Of a DNA stretch of 64,000 nucleotides, positions 1-9,076 are shown piece after piece. Source of the DNA: Bacillus vallismortis. GTDB lineage: Bacteria > Bacillota > Bacilli > Bacillales > Bacillaceae. The notes beneath the pieces are model-generated. The model saw only the letters and a list, made by a program, of their open reading frames with translations. It did not search any database and was not told the DNA's origin. A program made the translations under genes and the position numbers. The stretch's first letter is position 1. The number at the start of each line of letters is the position of its first letter. The stretch lies in the NCBI RefSeq assembly GCF_040784915.1, contig NZ_CP160797.1, forward strand, positions 4,020,137-4,084,136. Reading direction: 5' to 3'.

Positions 1-359
1 GGGTGTCCCGCTTCTTTTCAACCGCTGTGACCTACCCGCTGCTCTTTGCGATCGGGGTGTCCATGACGCCGTGGGACAAGCTTGTCGCCGCCTTTAATCT
101 CAACAACATCATTACGATTCTGTCTGTCGTTGTGACCATGATGGCCGTCGGCTTCTTCACCGGAAAGTGGCTGAACATGTATCCGATTGAGACCGCCATT
201 ATCAATGCGTGCCACTCAGGACAAGGCGGCACCGGGGACGTCGCCATTTTAAGCGCCGCAGAAAGGCTTGAATTGATGCCATTCGCCCAGGTGTCTACCC
301 GAATCGGGGGAGCCATTACAGTGTCCTTAACCTTATTGCTGCTTCACCAGTTTTATTGA
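1..359 (+). CDS. cimH: Citrate/malate carrier, C-terminal end (partial)
   Basis: Only the last ~118 residues are in the window; the reading frame is open from the first base, so the 5' end lies outside. The fragment holds three to four hydrophobic segments separated by a short polar stretch with the motif ACHSGQGGTGD. That fits the second conserved GGxG-type loop of the 2-hydroxycarboxylate transporter family, which moves citrate or malate with protons. Position next to yxkI and yxkH matches cimH (yxkJ) of B. subtilis. A strong terminator follows immediately. Family assignment is good; the exact substrate is inferred from synteny. Confidence 0.85.
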   Translation, partial: VSRFFSTAVTYPLLFAIGVSMTPWDKLVAAFNLNNIITILSVVVTMMAVGFFTGKWLNMYPIETAIINACHSGQGGTGDVAILSAAERLELMPFAQVSTRIGGAITVSLTLLLLHQFY

Positions 360-368
360 TACACCGCA

Positions 369-407
369 AGCAAGTTCTTCGTCAAACGAAAGAGCTTGCT
401 TTTTTTA
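369..407 (+). terminator. Rho-independent terminator after cimH
   Basis: AGCAAG and CTTGCT arms, with further imperfect pairing between them, are followed by a run of seven T. It lies just after the cimH stop. Confidence 0.8.
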
Positions 408-482
408 CATATTCCTGTTTTTGCAAATTCCCGCGCCATGGTATAGTAATAGTTGGAAATACCAGATAGAAAGGACTCTAGC

Positions 483-2171
483 ATGCCTATGGGAATAGAT
501 CTATTTCTCGTTATGATTCTCGGGCTGGGATTATATTTTATATCAGCCCTGGCAGCAAAACTCATTCCGTTCATAGACTTCTGGATTGACATCGTTCTTT
601 GGGTTTGCGCTGCTGTTTATATCTTCTCTCATCAATCATTCATGGACGGCATTGTCTCGATCGCGACAATGTTTTACTGTTATTGGACCGCAATGGATCT
701 CACAGTGTCAGAACGTGCGGAAAAACCTTCGGGAGACTGGCAGGAAATCGAGCTTGCCAGAAACAAAACACGCCTCCTGTCAGACATCATGCTGACCGCC
801 GTTGTGTTTGCGGGCGCCATTATTTTTTTCATCTATGGACCTGATCCAAGCGCTCTCAAATATGTGATCCTTTTCGGCATGATCTCCGGCGGAGGAGCAC
901 TTGTAAAACGAATATGGAATGTTTTCAGTGTAACCGTTTTGTATTCGGCGTCCTTAGAAAAATTGCACATCAGCTCGCGTTATGAAACCCGTACATACCC
1001 GCTTTCCGATTTGAAAGACATCCAGCTTGAATCAACAGCCGATCTCTTAAAGCTCCATCCGCTTCTGACGATGTATTCATCTCGTGTAGATTTGACAACA
1101 AGCTTTCAGCAAGTCATCAAACTGTCCCTTCCCGGTGAAACGCTGTTTCTGACAGTGAAGGAACCGCAAAGATGGAAAGCGATTCTCCGGGAATACACAG
1201 ACGCGGAAAACAACGAGGACACTGTGATTTCTGTTTTGCCGTTTTATCATAGAAAAAATGTGAAGCGGCTGCTTGGGAAGCTTTATTTTGCCGCCAGCGT
1301 AAAAGGCGTGTCAGCTTACGCCTTACTGGTGCTCGCATTATACGGATTGCAAACCTCTCCATGGGTCATGGCCGTTGCCGTGATGTTGTACTGGATTTTC
1401 AATATGTACCTGTCAGACATTGTTTTGCGGGCGGCAATGGATGCCAAGCCTTGTCATCATCCGCATGTACAGACAGCGGCCGACAAAATTTTCCGCAAAG
1501 CCGGCATTTCCCATGTCCGCATATACGAGACGGAGAGTGATGATTACAACGGAATGGCAGTCGGCATGAATGTCGGAAGGTCAATGGTCATTCTGACAAG
1601 CGCCACACTAACACTTCCGCAGCGTGTCATCGAAGGCATTGTGGCCCATGAAGCGATTCATATTAAAAAACGTGACGTTTTGTCATCACAGCTTTTGCGT
1701 TTTCTATATCTTGGAGCCGTCGTTGGGATCATCCTCTTATTTGAGCAGCATATCGCCCATCCCGCGGACCATAAAGTGGCGCTTTGGGTTTTCATCATGG
1801 CAATCATCATCCTGTTTCAGCTCTATCAATCCTTTTGTTCACAATGGATGGAGGTGCGCGCTGACAACCTTGGCGCCTCACTGCTGGAAGACGGGTACAA
1901 ACAAATGGCGGAAGCATTGAGGATCTTGGCGGTTCGGCAGGATGAGGATATACAGAAACAAAGCGCCTACAGCTCTGAAGCAGATGAGGACGAGCTTACC
2001 ATTGACTCTCTCTCCCGTGATAAAAGCTGGCTTTTCAGATTCATTGATTTTCAGTTCGCACCTCATCCCCCTATGTATTGGCGTGTCAACACGTTATTGT
2101 CAAACAAAGGACACGGGGTGTTGAAGCGCTGGTTCAGAGACCGGCTGAAGGAATCGATTTCTCTGAAATGA
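483..2171 (+). CDS. yxkI: Membrane-bound M48-family zinc metalloprotease
   Basis: About 562 residues from ATG 483, chosen because AAAGGA sits 7 bases upstream; a longer reading from TTG 453 has no ribosome site. The zincin motif HEAIH is at residues ~389-393, and a downstream acidic segment ([10 protein letters not shown]) supplies the expected third zinc ligand, as in M48 (HtpX/Ste24-like) peptidases. Hydrophobic segments occur at the N-terminus (two clusters), near residues 105-145, around 270-310 and flanking the active site (~400-460), so the catalytic domain is probably cytosolic-facing on a multi-pass protein. It is longer than HtpX (~290 aa), carrying a ~350-residue N-terminal extension. 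Synteny suggests yxkI. A small Gly/His-rich membrane peptide follows and may be cotranscribed. The substrate is unknown. Confidence 0.75.
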   Translation: MPMGIDLFLVMILGLGLYFISALAAKLIPFIDFWIDIVLWVCAAVYIFSHQSFMDGIVSIATMFYCYWTAMDLTVSERAEKPSGDWQEIELARNKTRLLSDIMLTAVVFAGAIIFFIYGPDPSALKYVILFGMISGGGALVKRIWNVFSVTVLYSASLEKLHISSRYETRTYPLSDLKDIQLESTADLLKLHPLLTMYSSRVDLTTSFQQVIKLSLPGETLFLTVKEPQRWKAILREYTDAENNEDTVISVLPFYHRKNVKRLLGKLYFAASVKGVSAYALLVLALYGLQTSPWVMAVAVMLYWIFNMYLSDIVLRAAMDAKPCHHPHVQTAADKIFRKAGISHVRIYETESDDYNGMAVGMNVGRSMVILTSATLTLPQRVIEGIVAHEAIHIKKRDVLSSQLLRFLYLGAVVGIILLFEQHIAHPADHKVALWVFIMAIIILFQLYQSFCSQWMEVRADNLGASLLEDGYKQMAEALRILAVRQDEDIQKQSAYSSEADEDELTIDSLSRDKSWLFRFIDFQFAPHPPMYWRVNTLLSNKGHGVLKRWFRDRLKESISLK

Positions 2172-2228
2172 AACCGGCCAGCGTTTCGTTCGTATAACAG
2201 ATATGGTGAGAAAAGGGAGTGACCAGAA

Positions 2229-2435
2229 GTGATTGTGATTATCTTATTCATTATAGCGATTATTGTTTTCGTTTCAGTCGTACAGCCAAAGCCCTTGGAA
2301 AACAAAAGCCGCCAGCATGCGGACAGCGGGTTTTTCGGGGGTTATTCAGACCATGGCTCGCACCATAACGGAGGATGCGGCAGTGACGGCAGTTTCAGTG
2401 ATTCCGGCTGCGGAGGAGGAGACGGCGGCGTTTAA
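2229..2435 (+). CDS. Small Gly/His-rich single-pass membrane protein
   Basis: Sixty-eight residues: one N-terminal hydrophobic segment (~residues 1-19, rich in Ile and Val), then a polar tail rich in Gly, Ser, His and Asp with CGSDG and CGGGDGG clusters. Start is GTG 2229, 57 bases after the protease stop, with AAGGGAGTGA upstream. The stop codon is embedded in the loop of a GC-rich hairpin that is repeated ~200 bases downstream. Proteins of this type are common in Bacillus but have no assigned function; His/Cys in the tail could bind metal. Placement suggests translation with the protease gene. Confidence 0.6.
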   Translation: MIVIILFIIAIIVFVSVVQPKPLENKSRQHADSGFFGGYSDHGSHHNGGCGSDGSFSDSGCGGGDGGV

Positions 2436-2647
2436 GCGCCGCCTCAGATTGTTGACAACATCCTAAAACGGTTTAGTTTTAGGATGTTGTCATCTTTTCA
2501 GCGTGGTTGAAAACCCTTGAAGTCTAGGAAAGGCGAGCATTGGAGCGGAGCGAATGTCCTAATTCGTGAGCACCAACGCACAGGCTTAACAACGAATGCA
2601 AGGGTTTGTCGACACGCTGCGGCGGCGTTTAAGCGCCGCCTTTTTTT
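2419..2647. repeat. Repeat element bounded by two identical GC hairpins
   Basis: The 20-base palindrome GGCGGCGTTTAAGCGCCGCC occurs at about 2423-2442 and again at 2621-2640, the second copy followed by seven T and so able to act as terminator. Between them are a perfect hairpin with arms GACAACATCCTAAAAC/GTTTTAGGATGTTGTC (2452-2490) and a segment starting AAACCCTTG and closing GCAAGGGTTT. The interior (GGAGCGGAGCGAATGTCC, TTCGTGAGCACC) recalls the ~190-bp dispersed element reported in the B. subtilis genome; that identity is from memory and unproven here. Confidence 0.5.
2621..2647 (+). terminator. GC-rich terminator
   Basis: Perfect palindrome with 8-base arms followed by T7. It overlaps the stop codon of the convergent yxkH gene, so it serves the + strand transcript of the protease/small peptide. 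Confidence 0.7.
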
Positions 2648-3485
2648 ATTTCATCGACTCAATGTATGCGCCAAAAGCCGCACCTGACATGCCCGGAGAC
2701 ACGCGCACTCGGTGGAGGGCGTACATACCCTGGTCTCTCGATGCCGCGCCCGGTTCTGTCGTCACGCCCATTTGATAGCCCGTTTCTTCGGCTGCCTTCA
2801 GCGTCTCCTCATTGTAGCGCCCTACCGGGTAGCTGATGATGGAGGTTTCTTGATGAAACATGTTGTCAAACAGCTTTTTCGAATCAGCCATCTCATTGTA
2901 CTGCTGTTCAGGCGATAACCCGTTCAGTTCAAGGTGGTCAATTGTATGGCTTTCAATCGATACGCCGTTCTGCGCCATTTCTTTCATTTGGTTCTCTGTC
3001 AGATGATGTTGATGTCCGATCGATTTGCCGATCATAAAAATCGTCGCCTTCATCCCGTACTTTTTCAGCACCGGATACGCGTCCTGATAATTGTCGGTGT
3101 ATCCGTCATCAAACGTGATCAGCACGCATTTCTCACTCGGCTTTTTATCCTGCGTCAGCATAAGGTACGCCTCTTTCGGCGTTAATGTCTGATAGCCGTT
3201 ATCTTGCAGCCATTTCATATGCGCTTCGAATTCTTCCTTCGGGACACGGAGGCTGTTTCCTGAGGAAATGCTGTGGTACATCAAAATCGGCAGCTTTGCC
3301 GGTTTCTCTGTTTTGATCCATGCGGATGTATCGTCCTCTTTTTTCTGAACATGTATTGTCTTTTCTTCCGGTTTCTTTTGTTCCGCTTTCGGCATCTGCT
3401 GCTCCGCGTTCGCCTCTTGATCAGCGCAAGCCGCCAGAGCCGAGCAGCTTCCCAAAAGAAAAATGCTTAAAATCAATTGTTTCAT
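2646..3485 (-). CDS. yxkH: Polysaccharide deacetylase lipoprotein
   Basis: 279 residues. N-terminal signal with lipobox LAAC (Cys ~20), then a charged Lys/Glu linker (~residues 25-60), then a NodB-type carbohydrate esterase 4 domain. Visible motifs are TFDDGYTDN (motif 1, catalytic Asp and metal-binding Asp) and SHTIDH (motif 2, two metal-binding His). Such enzymes remove N- or O-acetyl groups from cell-wall or extracellular polysaccharide; here the protein would be tethered to the outer membrane face. Ribosome site GCAGGAGAACG precedes ATG. Synteny with B. subtilis yxkH. The exact polymer is not deducible. Confidence 0.85.
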   Translation of the reverse strand: MKQLILSIFLLGSCSALAACADQEANAEQQMPKAEQKKPEEKTIHVQKKEDDTSAWIKTEKPAKLPILMYHSISSGNSLRVPKEEFEAHMKWLQDNGYQTLTPKEAYLMLTQDKKPSEKCVLITFDDGYTDNYQDAYPVLKKYGMKATIFMIGKSIGHQHHLTENQMKEMAQNGVSIESHTIDHLELNGLSPEQQYNEMADSKKLFDNMFHQETSIISYPVGRYNEETLKAAEETGYQMGVTTEPGAASRDQGMYALHRVRVSPGMSGAAFGAYIESMK

Positions 3486-3550
3486 CGTTCTCCTGCTTTC
3501 TGTCTATTTCTTCCTCCTTTTTCATCGGTTTTTTTCTGAAATTTTCAAGC

Positions 3551-3580
3551 AAAAAAACCGGACATGGAAGTATGACCGGC
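3551..3580 (-). terminator. Terminator after the ZIP-like gene
   Basis: On the minus strand GCCGGTCAT pairs with ATGTCCGG imperfectly and is followed by a T7 run. Confidence 0.55.
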
Positions 3581-3584
3581 ACAT

Positions 3585-4313
3585 TTAAGAAAACTGATTC
3601 AAAACCAGCGAGGTTAACAGCCCAAGTGCAGCGATTAAACCTGTCATTGGACCGCTGTCTTCGTACGCCTCGGGCATCATCGTCGACGCAACCATCGCAA
3701 TGATTCCCCCGCCCGCAAACGCCGCGATTGCTGACATCACTTCTTCAGAAGCACCGTTTAGAAAGAAATAACCTGACCATGAAGCGAGAATTGAAATCAC
3801 GAGCACTGCGGCCCAAAGCAGCAAAATTTTCGTTCTGGTATACCCGCTGCTTTTCATTCCTGTTGTACTGGACAGCCCTTCAGGTATATTGCTGATAAAA
3901 ATAGCGATCACCAAAAGGAAGCTGACCGATTGTTCTTCGAGAAGACTGGCGCCAATCATAATCGATTCCGGGACAGCGTCCATGACGGTGCCGATAAAAA
4001 TGGCGATTCCTCCTCCGCCGGCAGCTGCTTGTCCCGATCTTTTTCTATGTGACGCGCCTCTTTTAGAAACCGCGTAATCAAAAATCGTAAAAACGACCGC
4101 CCCTGCAATAAATCCGGCGCCCGTCGACACCATCCCGCCTTCTGCCGCTGCATCCCCAAGAAGTTCGTAAGCAGCCGCGCCAATTAATACCCCTGTGCCA
4201 AAAGCCATAATATAGCCGATGATCTGTTTGCGAATCGAAAAAAACATGGACGCCAGCGCGCCCAGCAAAACAGCAGAGCCTGAGATCCCGCCCCACATTG
4301 CCGCATGCCACAT
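3585..4313 (-). CDS. ZIP-family-like metal ion transporter
   Basis: About 242 residues starting at MWHAAMWG; AAAGGAGAGA lies just upstream of this ATG, while the longer frame to 4391 lacks a site and would run into the msmX terminator. Seven or eight hydrophobic segments cover most of the length. NIPEGLSS in the middle and DAVPES are characteristic of the ZIP/ZupT fold, whose conserved helix IV (HN..EG) and helix V supply metal ligands; here His is replaced by Ser/Asn (FISNIPEG). It probably moves a divalent cation, but that substitution leaves the specificity open. It lies between yxkH and msmX, in the same direction as both. Confidence 0.65.
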   Translation of the reverse strand: MWHAAMWGGISGSAVLLGALASMFFSIRKQIIGYIMAFGTGVLIGAAAYELLGDAAAEGGMVSTGAGFIAGAVVFTIFDYAVSKRGASHRKRSGQAAAGGGGIAIFIGTVMDAVPESIMIGASLLEEQSVSFLLVIAIFISNIPEGLSSTTGMKSSGYTRTKILLLWAAVLVISILASWSGYFFLNGASEEVMSAIAAFAGGGIIAMVASTMMPEAYEDSGPMTGLIAALGLLTSLVLNQFS

Positions 4314-4375
4314 CTCTATCTCTCCTTTCTTACCAACCACTACCCGCTGCGGTTTTTTCTGTAAACCTTGGAGCG

Positions 4376-4408
4376 AAAAAAAACCGGACATGTCTCCATG
4401 TCCGGTTT
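4376..4408 (-). terminator. Terminator after msmX
   Basis: Arms CCGGACATG and CATGTCCGG with a short loop, followed on the minus strand by a run of T. Overlaps the upstream side of the ZIP-like gene. Confidence 0.8.
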
Positions 4409-4413
4409 AGAAC

Positions 4414-5511
4414 TTAGCGAATTCTCACTTCTGTCTCACTGTCAAAGAAATGGCTTTTATTCATATCAAACGCAACCGTCAGCTCATCACCTGATTGAAT
4501 ATCGAGACGGGCGTCAATCCGCGCAATAAAGTCTTGGTTTTCGATCTGCGAATAAATCATGATTTCTGAACCAAGCAGCTCTGCGACATTGATTTTCGCT
4601 TTAATCGAAGAGTTCTTATACGATTCCACGACAATCAATTCATCATGAATATCCTCAGGACGAATGCCGAAGATGACTTCTTTGCCGATATAGCCCTTTT
4701 CACGCAGCACTTTCATTTTTCCTTCCGGCACGGTTAATGCCGCAGAACCGATTTTGATGACGCCTTCCGTCAGCTTTCCTTTGAAAAAGTTCATCGCTGG
4801 TGACCCGATAAAACCGCCGACAAAGACGTTTTCAGGGAATTCATATACATCCTTTGGCGTCCCGATCTGCTGGATTTTTCCGTCTTTCATGACCACGATC
4901 CGTGTCGCCATCGTCAGCGCTTCTGTCTGGTCATGCGTCACGTAAATCGTTGTGGTTTGCAGTCTCTGGTGGAGCTTAATAATTTCCGCACGCATTTGCA
5001 CCCTCAGCTTGGCGTCCAGGTTCGACAAAGGCTCATCCATCAGGAACACCTTTGCATCCCGCACGATCGCCCGTCCAAGCGCGACCCGCTGTCTCTGTCC
5101 GCCTGACAGCGCTTTCGGTTTGCGGTGCAAATATTCCTCCAGCCCGAGAATTTTAGCGGCTTCCTCTACTCTTTTTTTGATTTCAGGCTTCGGCATTTTC
5201 CGAAGTTTCAGCCCGAATGCGATATTATCGTAGACCGTCATATGCGGATAGAGCGCGTAGTTTTGAAAGACCATCGCGATATCCCTGTCCTTTGGCGCTA
5301 CATCATTTACCCGTTTCCCCTCAATATAAAAATCGCCTTTTGAAATTTCTTCAAGTCCTGCCACCATCCGCAGCGTCGTTGATTTCCCGCAGCCGGACGG
5401 GCCGACGAATACGATAAATTCCTTATCGTCAATGTGAAGGTTAAAGTCATCAACAGCCGCTTCCTTCTGCTCATAATATTTATAAATGTGCTCCATCCGC
5501 AATTCAGCCAT
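4414..5511 (-). CDS. msmX: Multi-sugar ABC importer ATP-binding subunit
   Basis: 365 residues from MAELRMEH, the start used in B. subtilis; the longer frame to 5595 runs through the cre site. Walker A GPSGCGKST (~37-45), Q-loop VFQNYALYP, signature LSGGQRQRVALGRA, Walker B FLMDEPLSNLDA, and the switch His in YVTHDQTEA are all intact. The C-terminal ~120 residues form the TOBE/OB regulatory domain of the MalK/UgpC class. In B. subtilis MsmX energises several sugar permeases that lack their own ATPase (for example arabino-oligosaccharides and maltodextrins), which fits the arabinanase gene abn2 elsewhere in this window. Single-gene unit with its own terminator. Confidence 0.95.
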   Translation of the reverse strand: MAELRMEHIYKYYEQKEAAVDDFNLHIDDKEFIVFVGPSGCGKSTTLRMVAGLEEISKGDFYIEGKRVNDVAPKDRDIAMVFQNYALYPHMTVYDNIAFGLKLRKMPKPEIKKRVEEAAKILGLEEYLHRKPKALSGGQRQRVALGRAIVRDAKVFLMDEPLSNLDAKLRVQMRAEIIKLHQRLQTTTIYVTHDQTEALTMATRIVVMKDGKIQQIGTPKDVYEFPENVFVGGFIGSPAMNFFKGKLTEGVIKIGSAALTVPEGKMKVLREKGYIGKEVIFGIRPEDIHDELIVVESYKNSSIKAKINVAELLGSEIMIYSQIENQDFIARIDARLDIQSGDELTVAFDMNKSHFFDSETEVRIR

Positions 5512-5531
5512 CTTGATTCCCCCTTTATCAT

Positions 5532-5545
5532 TGTAAACGCTTTCC
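5532..5545 (-). promoter_or_regulatory. Candidate cre site ahead of msmX
   Basis: Minus strand GGAAAGCGTTTACA matches the cre consensus TGWAARCGYTWNCW at all but the first base and lies about 20 bases upstream of the msmX start. CcpA control is inferred. Confidence 0.5.
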
Positions 5546-5630
5546 TCACTTGAGTGTAACAGCATTTCCATATCACTGATATGGGCAGTGTTCATAAAAT
5601 CAACCAGCCATTTTCGTGCATATTTCCAAT

Positions 5631-6524
5631 TTATTCTGAACTTTTGCTTTGCAGGCAGATAAAATAGGCGAGCAGCGCGCCTTTATATGTTTTAATGTCT
5701 ATCCCTGACCGCTCAACAAACTTGTCAATTCGATATTGCAGGCTGTTGCGGTGCAGATGCAGCTGTTTCGCCGTTAACGTCACGTTTGAGTTGTTTTCAA
5801 TAAAGAGCTTGATTGTCTTTCTCAGCTCAGATTCATTTTCAAATAAAAGCTCAGCTTCTTCAGAGAGCAGCGTTTGCAGCTTTTCTTTTTCTGTTTCTAA
5901 TAATAAAAAAGGAAAGATCATATCAAAGGTCACACTTTGCATCTGAGGCAGCCGCTTTTCAGCAAAGAGGAAATACGTCTGTTCACGGGCGTAATGAGTA
6001 CGGAGACTCTCATCCGGTTCATAAAATCTCCCGGCGTAAAAACGGACACTGAAGTAGAAATCACTCTCAAGAACCTTAGCAAGCGATTCAAGTTCGTCCT
6101 TCCCCGCCGCCGCTTCACTTTCCTGCTCGACAATCACGCCTCTGTCCTCATGCATCCACACAATCACAAAAGACACCGGCCAAAAATGACGAACAGCTTC
6201 CGCAAATGACGTCCGCTCTATATTACCGATCAAATGAAAATGAACAAATCTCGTTCGCTTCTTTATATCCGCCGGCACTTCCCCTCTAGAAAAAAGAAAC
6301 GCAAACCACTTGTTTTCTTCCGCCGACTTCAAAGACATTTGATTGACCTCATCCGCAGGCGTCAAAAATGACTGCAGCAGCATTATTTCTTTTTCGCTAA
6401 TCTCTGTTTTTGGAATGGAGATATATCTCTGACTGTTCTCATCAAAAAAACATAGACAGCCTTCCTGTACGCAAAGCTCTTCAGACACAATCGAACCGGG
6501 ATAAATAGCCAGCAGCGATTTCAT
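5631..6524 (-). CDS. yxkF: PucR/CdaR-type transcriptional regulator
   Basis: About 297 residues from MKSLLAIY, with GAGAGGAGACC immediately upstream. The C-terminal ~60 residues (TLTAKQLHLHRNSLQYRIDK) form the HTH_30 winged helix typical of PucR and CdaR regulators, in which this motif binds DNA. The middle region has the length and mixed alpha/beta character of a ligand-sensing domain; no catalytic motif is seen. It lies between msmX and the divergent aldY, so either could be a target, but this is inference. Synteny suggests yxkF. Confidence 0.75.
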   Translation of the reverse strand: MKSLLAIYPGSIVSEELCVQEGCLCFFDENSQRYISIPKTEISEKEIMLLQSFLTPADEVNQMSLKSAEENKWFAFLFSRGEVPADIKKRTRFVHFHLIGNIERTSFAEAVRHFWPVSFVIVWMHEDRGVIVEQESEAAAGKDELESLAKVLESDFYFSVRFYAGRFYEPDESLRTHYAREQTYFLFAEKRLPQMQSVTFDMIFPFLLLETEKEKLQTLLSEEAELLFENESELRKTIKLFIENNSNVTLTAKQLHLHRNSLQYRIDKFVERSGIDIKTYKGALLAYFICLQSKSSE

Positions 6525-6645
6525 ATGGTCTCCTCTCTTTATGTAAGGATCTGTATATCCAGTATAAGGCGAAACACTCATGTTCTCCAATAAAAAAGAG
6601 TATATCCGGCACAGCAGACGAGAAACTGAAAGGGAAAACCGATTC

Positions 6646-6671
6646 GTTTACATGTCGGTCTCAACGGAAAT
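6646..6671 (+). promoter_or_regulatory. SigB-type promoter for aldY
   Basis: GTTTAC, then 14 bases, then GGAAAT, close to the general-stress consensus GTTTAA/GGGWAW. It ends 37 bases before the aldY start. aldY is a known general-stress gene in B. subtilis. Confidence 0.6.
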
Positions 6672-6708
6672 AGAAGAGTAATGCAGGACCAAAGGAGGAT
6701 GATCATCA

Positions 6709-8166
6709 ATGGCTTTAGAAGCGTTAAACAAAAGTTTTATCAACGGAAAATGGACAGAAGGGGAAAGCGGACGTACGGAGGATATCTTGAATCCATACGA
6801 CCAGTCTGTGATTACAACAGCATCTTTGGCAACAAGCAAGCAGCTGGAGGATGCGTTTGACATTGCACAGCGGGCGCAAAAAAAGTGGGCCAGGAGCACA
6901 ACAGAAGATCGAAAAGCAGTTCTGCAAAAAGCGCGAGGCTATTTACAGGAAAACCGCGATAACATCATCATGATGATCTCCCGCGAAACTGGCGGAACGA
7001 TCATTAAAGCCACGATCGAGCTTGAACAAACCATTGCGATTTTAGATGAAGCCATTACGTATACCGGCGAATTAGGCGGCATCAAAGAGGTTCCATCCGA
7101 CATTGAAGGGAAAATCAACAAGATTTACCGCCTTCCGCTCGGCGTGATTTCATCGATTTCTCCATTTAATTTTCCGATGAATTTATCAATGAGAACGATT
7201 GCGCCTGCGATTGCGCTGGGAAACAGTGTTGTTCACAAGCCTGATATCCAAACCGCTCTTTCCGGCGGAACCATCATTGCGAAAGCGTTCGAACACGCCG
7301 GCCTTCCTGCGGGTGTCCTTAACGTCATGTTGACGGACTTAAAGGAAATCGGAGACGGCATGCTGACAAACCCAATCCCAAGATTAATCAGCTTTACAGG
7401 ATCAACCGCAGTCGGGCGCCACATCGGTGAAATCGCCGGGCGCAACTTCAAGCGAATGGCCCTTGAGCTCGGCGGCAACAACCCATTTGCCGTCCTTTCC
7501 GACGCGGATGTCGATCGTGCCGTAGACGCAGCGATTTTCGGGAAATTTATTCACCAGGGACAGATATGCATGATTATCAACAGAATCATCGTTCATCAAG
7601 ATGTGTACGATGAATTTGTTGAAAAATTCACCGCACGTGTCAAAGAGCTTCCGTACGGCGATCAAACCGATCCGAAAACCGTAGTCGGACCGCTGATCAA
7701 TGAGGGCCAAATCGAGAAAGCGCTGGAAATCATTGAGCAGGCAAAAGCAGATGGCATCGAGCTTGCGGTTGAAGGAAAACGCGTCGGAAACGTACTCACA
7801 CCGTATGTCTTTGTCGGCGCCGACAACAACAGCAAAATTGCCCAAACAGAGCTGTTTGCCCCGATTGCCACCATTATCAAAGCCTCCAGCGATCAGGAAG
7901 CGATTGACATGGCAAACGATACTGAATACGGGCTCAGCTCGGCAGTTTTCACTTCTGATTTAGAGAAAGGTGAAACGTTCGCCCTGCAAATTGACAGCGG
8001 CATGACCCATGTCAACGACCAGTCTGTCAATGATTCACCGAATATCGCCTTTGGCGGAAACAAAGCAAGCGGTGTCGGCCGCTTCGGAAATCCGTGGGTG
8101 GTCGAAGAGTTTACCGTAACGAAATGGATTTCGATCCAGAAGCAATACCGCAAATATCCGTTCTAA
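6709..8166 (+). CDS. aldY: NAD(P)-dependent aldehyde dehydrogenase
   Basis: 485 residues, full family length. ISPFNFP and the FTGST nucleotide-binding loop, catalytic Glu in LELGGNNPF, catalytic Cys in HQGQICM, and NDTEYGLSS are all present, so the enzyme should oxidise aldehydes to carboxylates in the cytoplasm. Ribosome site AAAGGAGGATGATC precedes ATG. Monocistronic: a SigB-like promoter lies upstream and a strong bidirectional hairpin downstream. The physiological aldehyde is not evident; the vanillin/benzaldehyde dehydrogenase subgroup is a reasonable guess. Confidence 0.92.
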   Translation: MALEALNKSFINGKWTEGESGRTEDILNPYDQSVITTASLATSKQLEDAFDIAQRAQKKWARSTTEDRKAVLQKARGYLQENRDNIIMMISRETGGTIIKATIELEQTIAILDEAITYTGELGGIKEVPSDIEGKINKIYRLPLGVISSISPFNFPMNLSMRTIAPAIALGNSVVHKPDIQTALSGGTIIAKAFEHAGLPAGVLNVMLTDLKEIGDGMLTNPIPRLISFTGSTAVGRHIGEIAGRNFKRMALELGGNNPFAVLSDADVDRAVDAAIFGKFIHQGQICMIINRIIVHQDVYDEFVEKFTARVKELPYGDQTDPKTVVGPLINEGQIEKALEIIEQAKADGIELAVEGKRVGNVLTPYVFVGADNNSKIAQTELFAPIATIIKASSDQEAIDMANDTEYGLSSAVFTSDLEKGETFALQIDSGMTHVNDQSVNDSPNIAFGGNKASGVGRFGNPWVVEEFTVTKWISIQKQYRKYPF

Positions 8167-8172
8167 ACGAAC

Positions 8173-8205
8173 AAATCCCTCTGCATCAAGTGCAGAGGGA
8201 TTTTT
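8173..8205. terminator. Bidirectional terminator between aldY and yxkD
   Basis: Perfect arms AAATCCCTCTGCA/TGCAGAGGGATTT around a five-base loop, T-rich on both strands, between convergent genes. Confidence 0.85.
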
Positions 8206-8207
8206 CT

Positions 8208-9044
8208 TTATTTCGATATATCAACAAACCCTTCGCCAAACACATCACGTACGTCATGAACGATCACAAACGCTTTTTTGTCACAGCTTCTGATGATTTT
8301 CTTCAGCATAGACAGCTCTTGTTTGTTAATGACAATATATAAAATCTCTTTTGACTGGCCTGTATAGCTTCCCTTCCCTGATAAAATCGTCACACCCCGA
8401 TCCATCAAGTTATTTACCTTCTCTGAAATCTCACTCTTATGTTCTGAAATGACCGTAATGGCTTTTTTCGTATTCAAGCCTTCAATAATAAAGTCCATCA
8501 CTTTCGTACCGATATACAGCATCACGATCGTGAACATCATTTTTTCCGCGCCAATGATAAAGTAAGAGCTAAATACCACGATTAAATCAAAAAACAATAA
8601 CGCATAACTAATATTCCAATCTAAATATTTATTAGCGATTCTGGCCAAAATCGCAGAGCCGGCTGTCGTCCCCCCGACCCGGATAATCATTCCGATCCCG
8701 ACTCCCGCAAAAACACCCGCGAAAATCGTATTAATGATCAATTCATCAGACGGAGTGCTCCACCCATGTGTCAGATGGAGGAATAGCGAATTCGCCGCAA
8801 CAGCAATGATGGTATAGACCGTGGTTTTACCGTCTAGAAATTTGTAGCCGATTAAGAGCAAAAATGCATTTAAAATAAAGTTTGTCACACCGGGAGACCA
8901 TTGAAAGATATAGTATAAAATCAGCGTAATCCCAGTGACCCCGCCTTCCCCAAGGTCATTGGGAATCGCAAACAAATTCACCGCAAGCGCGAAGAAAAAA
9001 GCGCCAATCACAAGCATCAGCACATCAAGCATTTTCTTTTTCAC
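8208..9044 (-). CDS. yxkD: YitT-family (DUF161/DUF2179) membrane protein
   Basis: 278 residues. Five to six N-terminal membrane segments (about residues 1-180) are followed by a soluble C-terminal DUF2179 domain (~200-278). Two adjacent GTG codons can start the protein; the second (9044) has better spacing to GGAGTG. The gene is preceded by a guanidine-I (ykkC-yxkD) riboswitch, so expression should rise when guanidine accumulates. Most genes under this riboswitch are exporters or guanidine-degrading enzymes, which suggests a transport role, but YitT proteins have no established substrate. Confidence 0.85.
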   Translation of the reverse strand: MKKKMLDVLMLVIGAFFFALAVNLFAIPNDLGEGGVTGITLILYYIFQWSPGVTNFILNAFLLLIGYKFLDGKTTVYTIIAVAANSLFLHLTHGWSTPSDELIINTIFAGVFAGVGIGMIIRVGGTTAGSAILARIANKYLDWNISYALLFFDLIVVFSSYFIIGAEKMMFTIVMLYIGTKVMDFIIEGLNTKKAITVISEHKSEISEKVNNLMDRGVTILSGKGSYTGQSKEILYIVINKQELSMLKKIIRSCDKKAFVIVHDVRDVFGEGFVDISK

Positions 9045-9076
9045 CACAAAACACTCCTTCTCCAGATAGTATCAAC

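Noticed and set aside
5512..5595. 28-residue N-terminal extension of MsmX
   Set aside because: It would translate the cre region and lacks a ribosome site; MAELRMEH is the family start.
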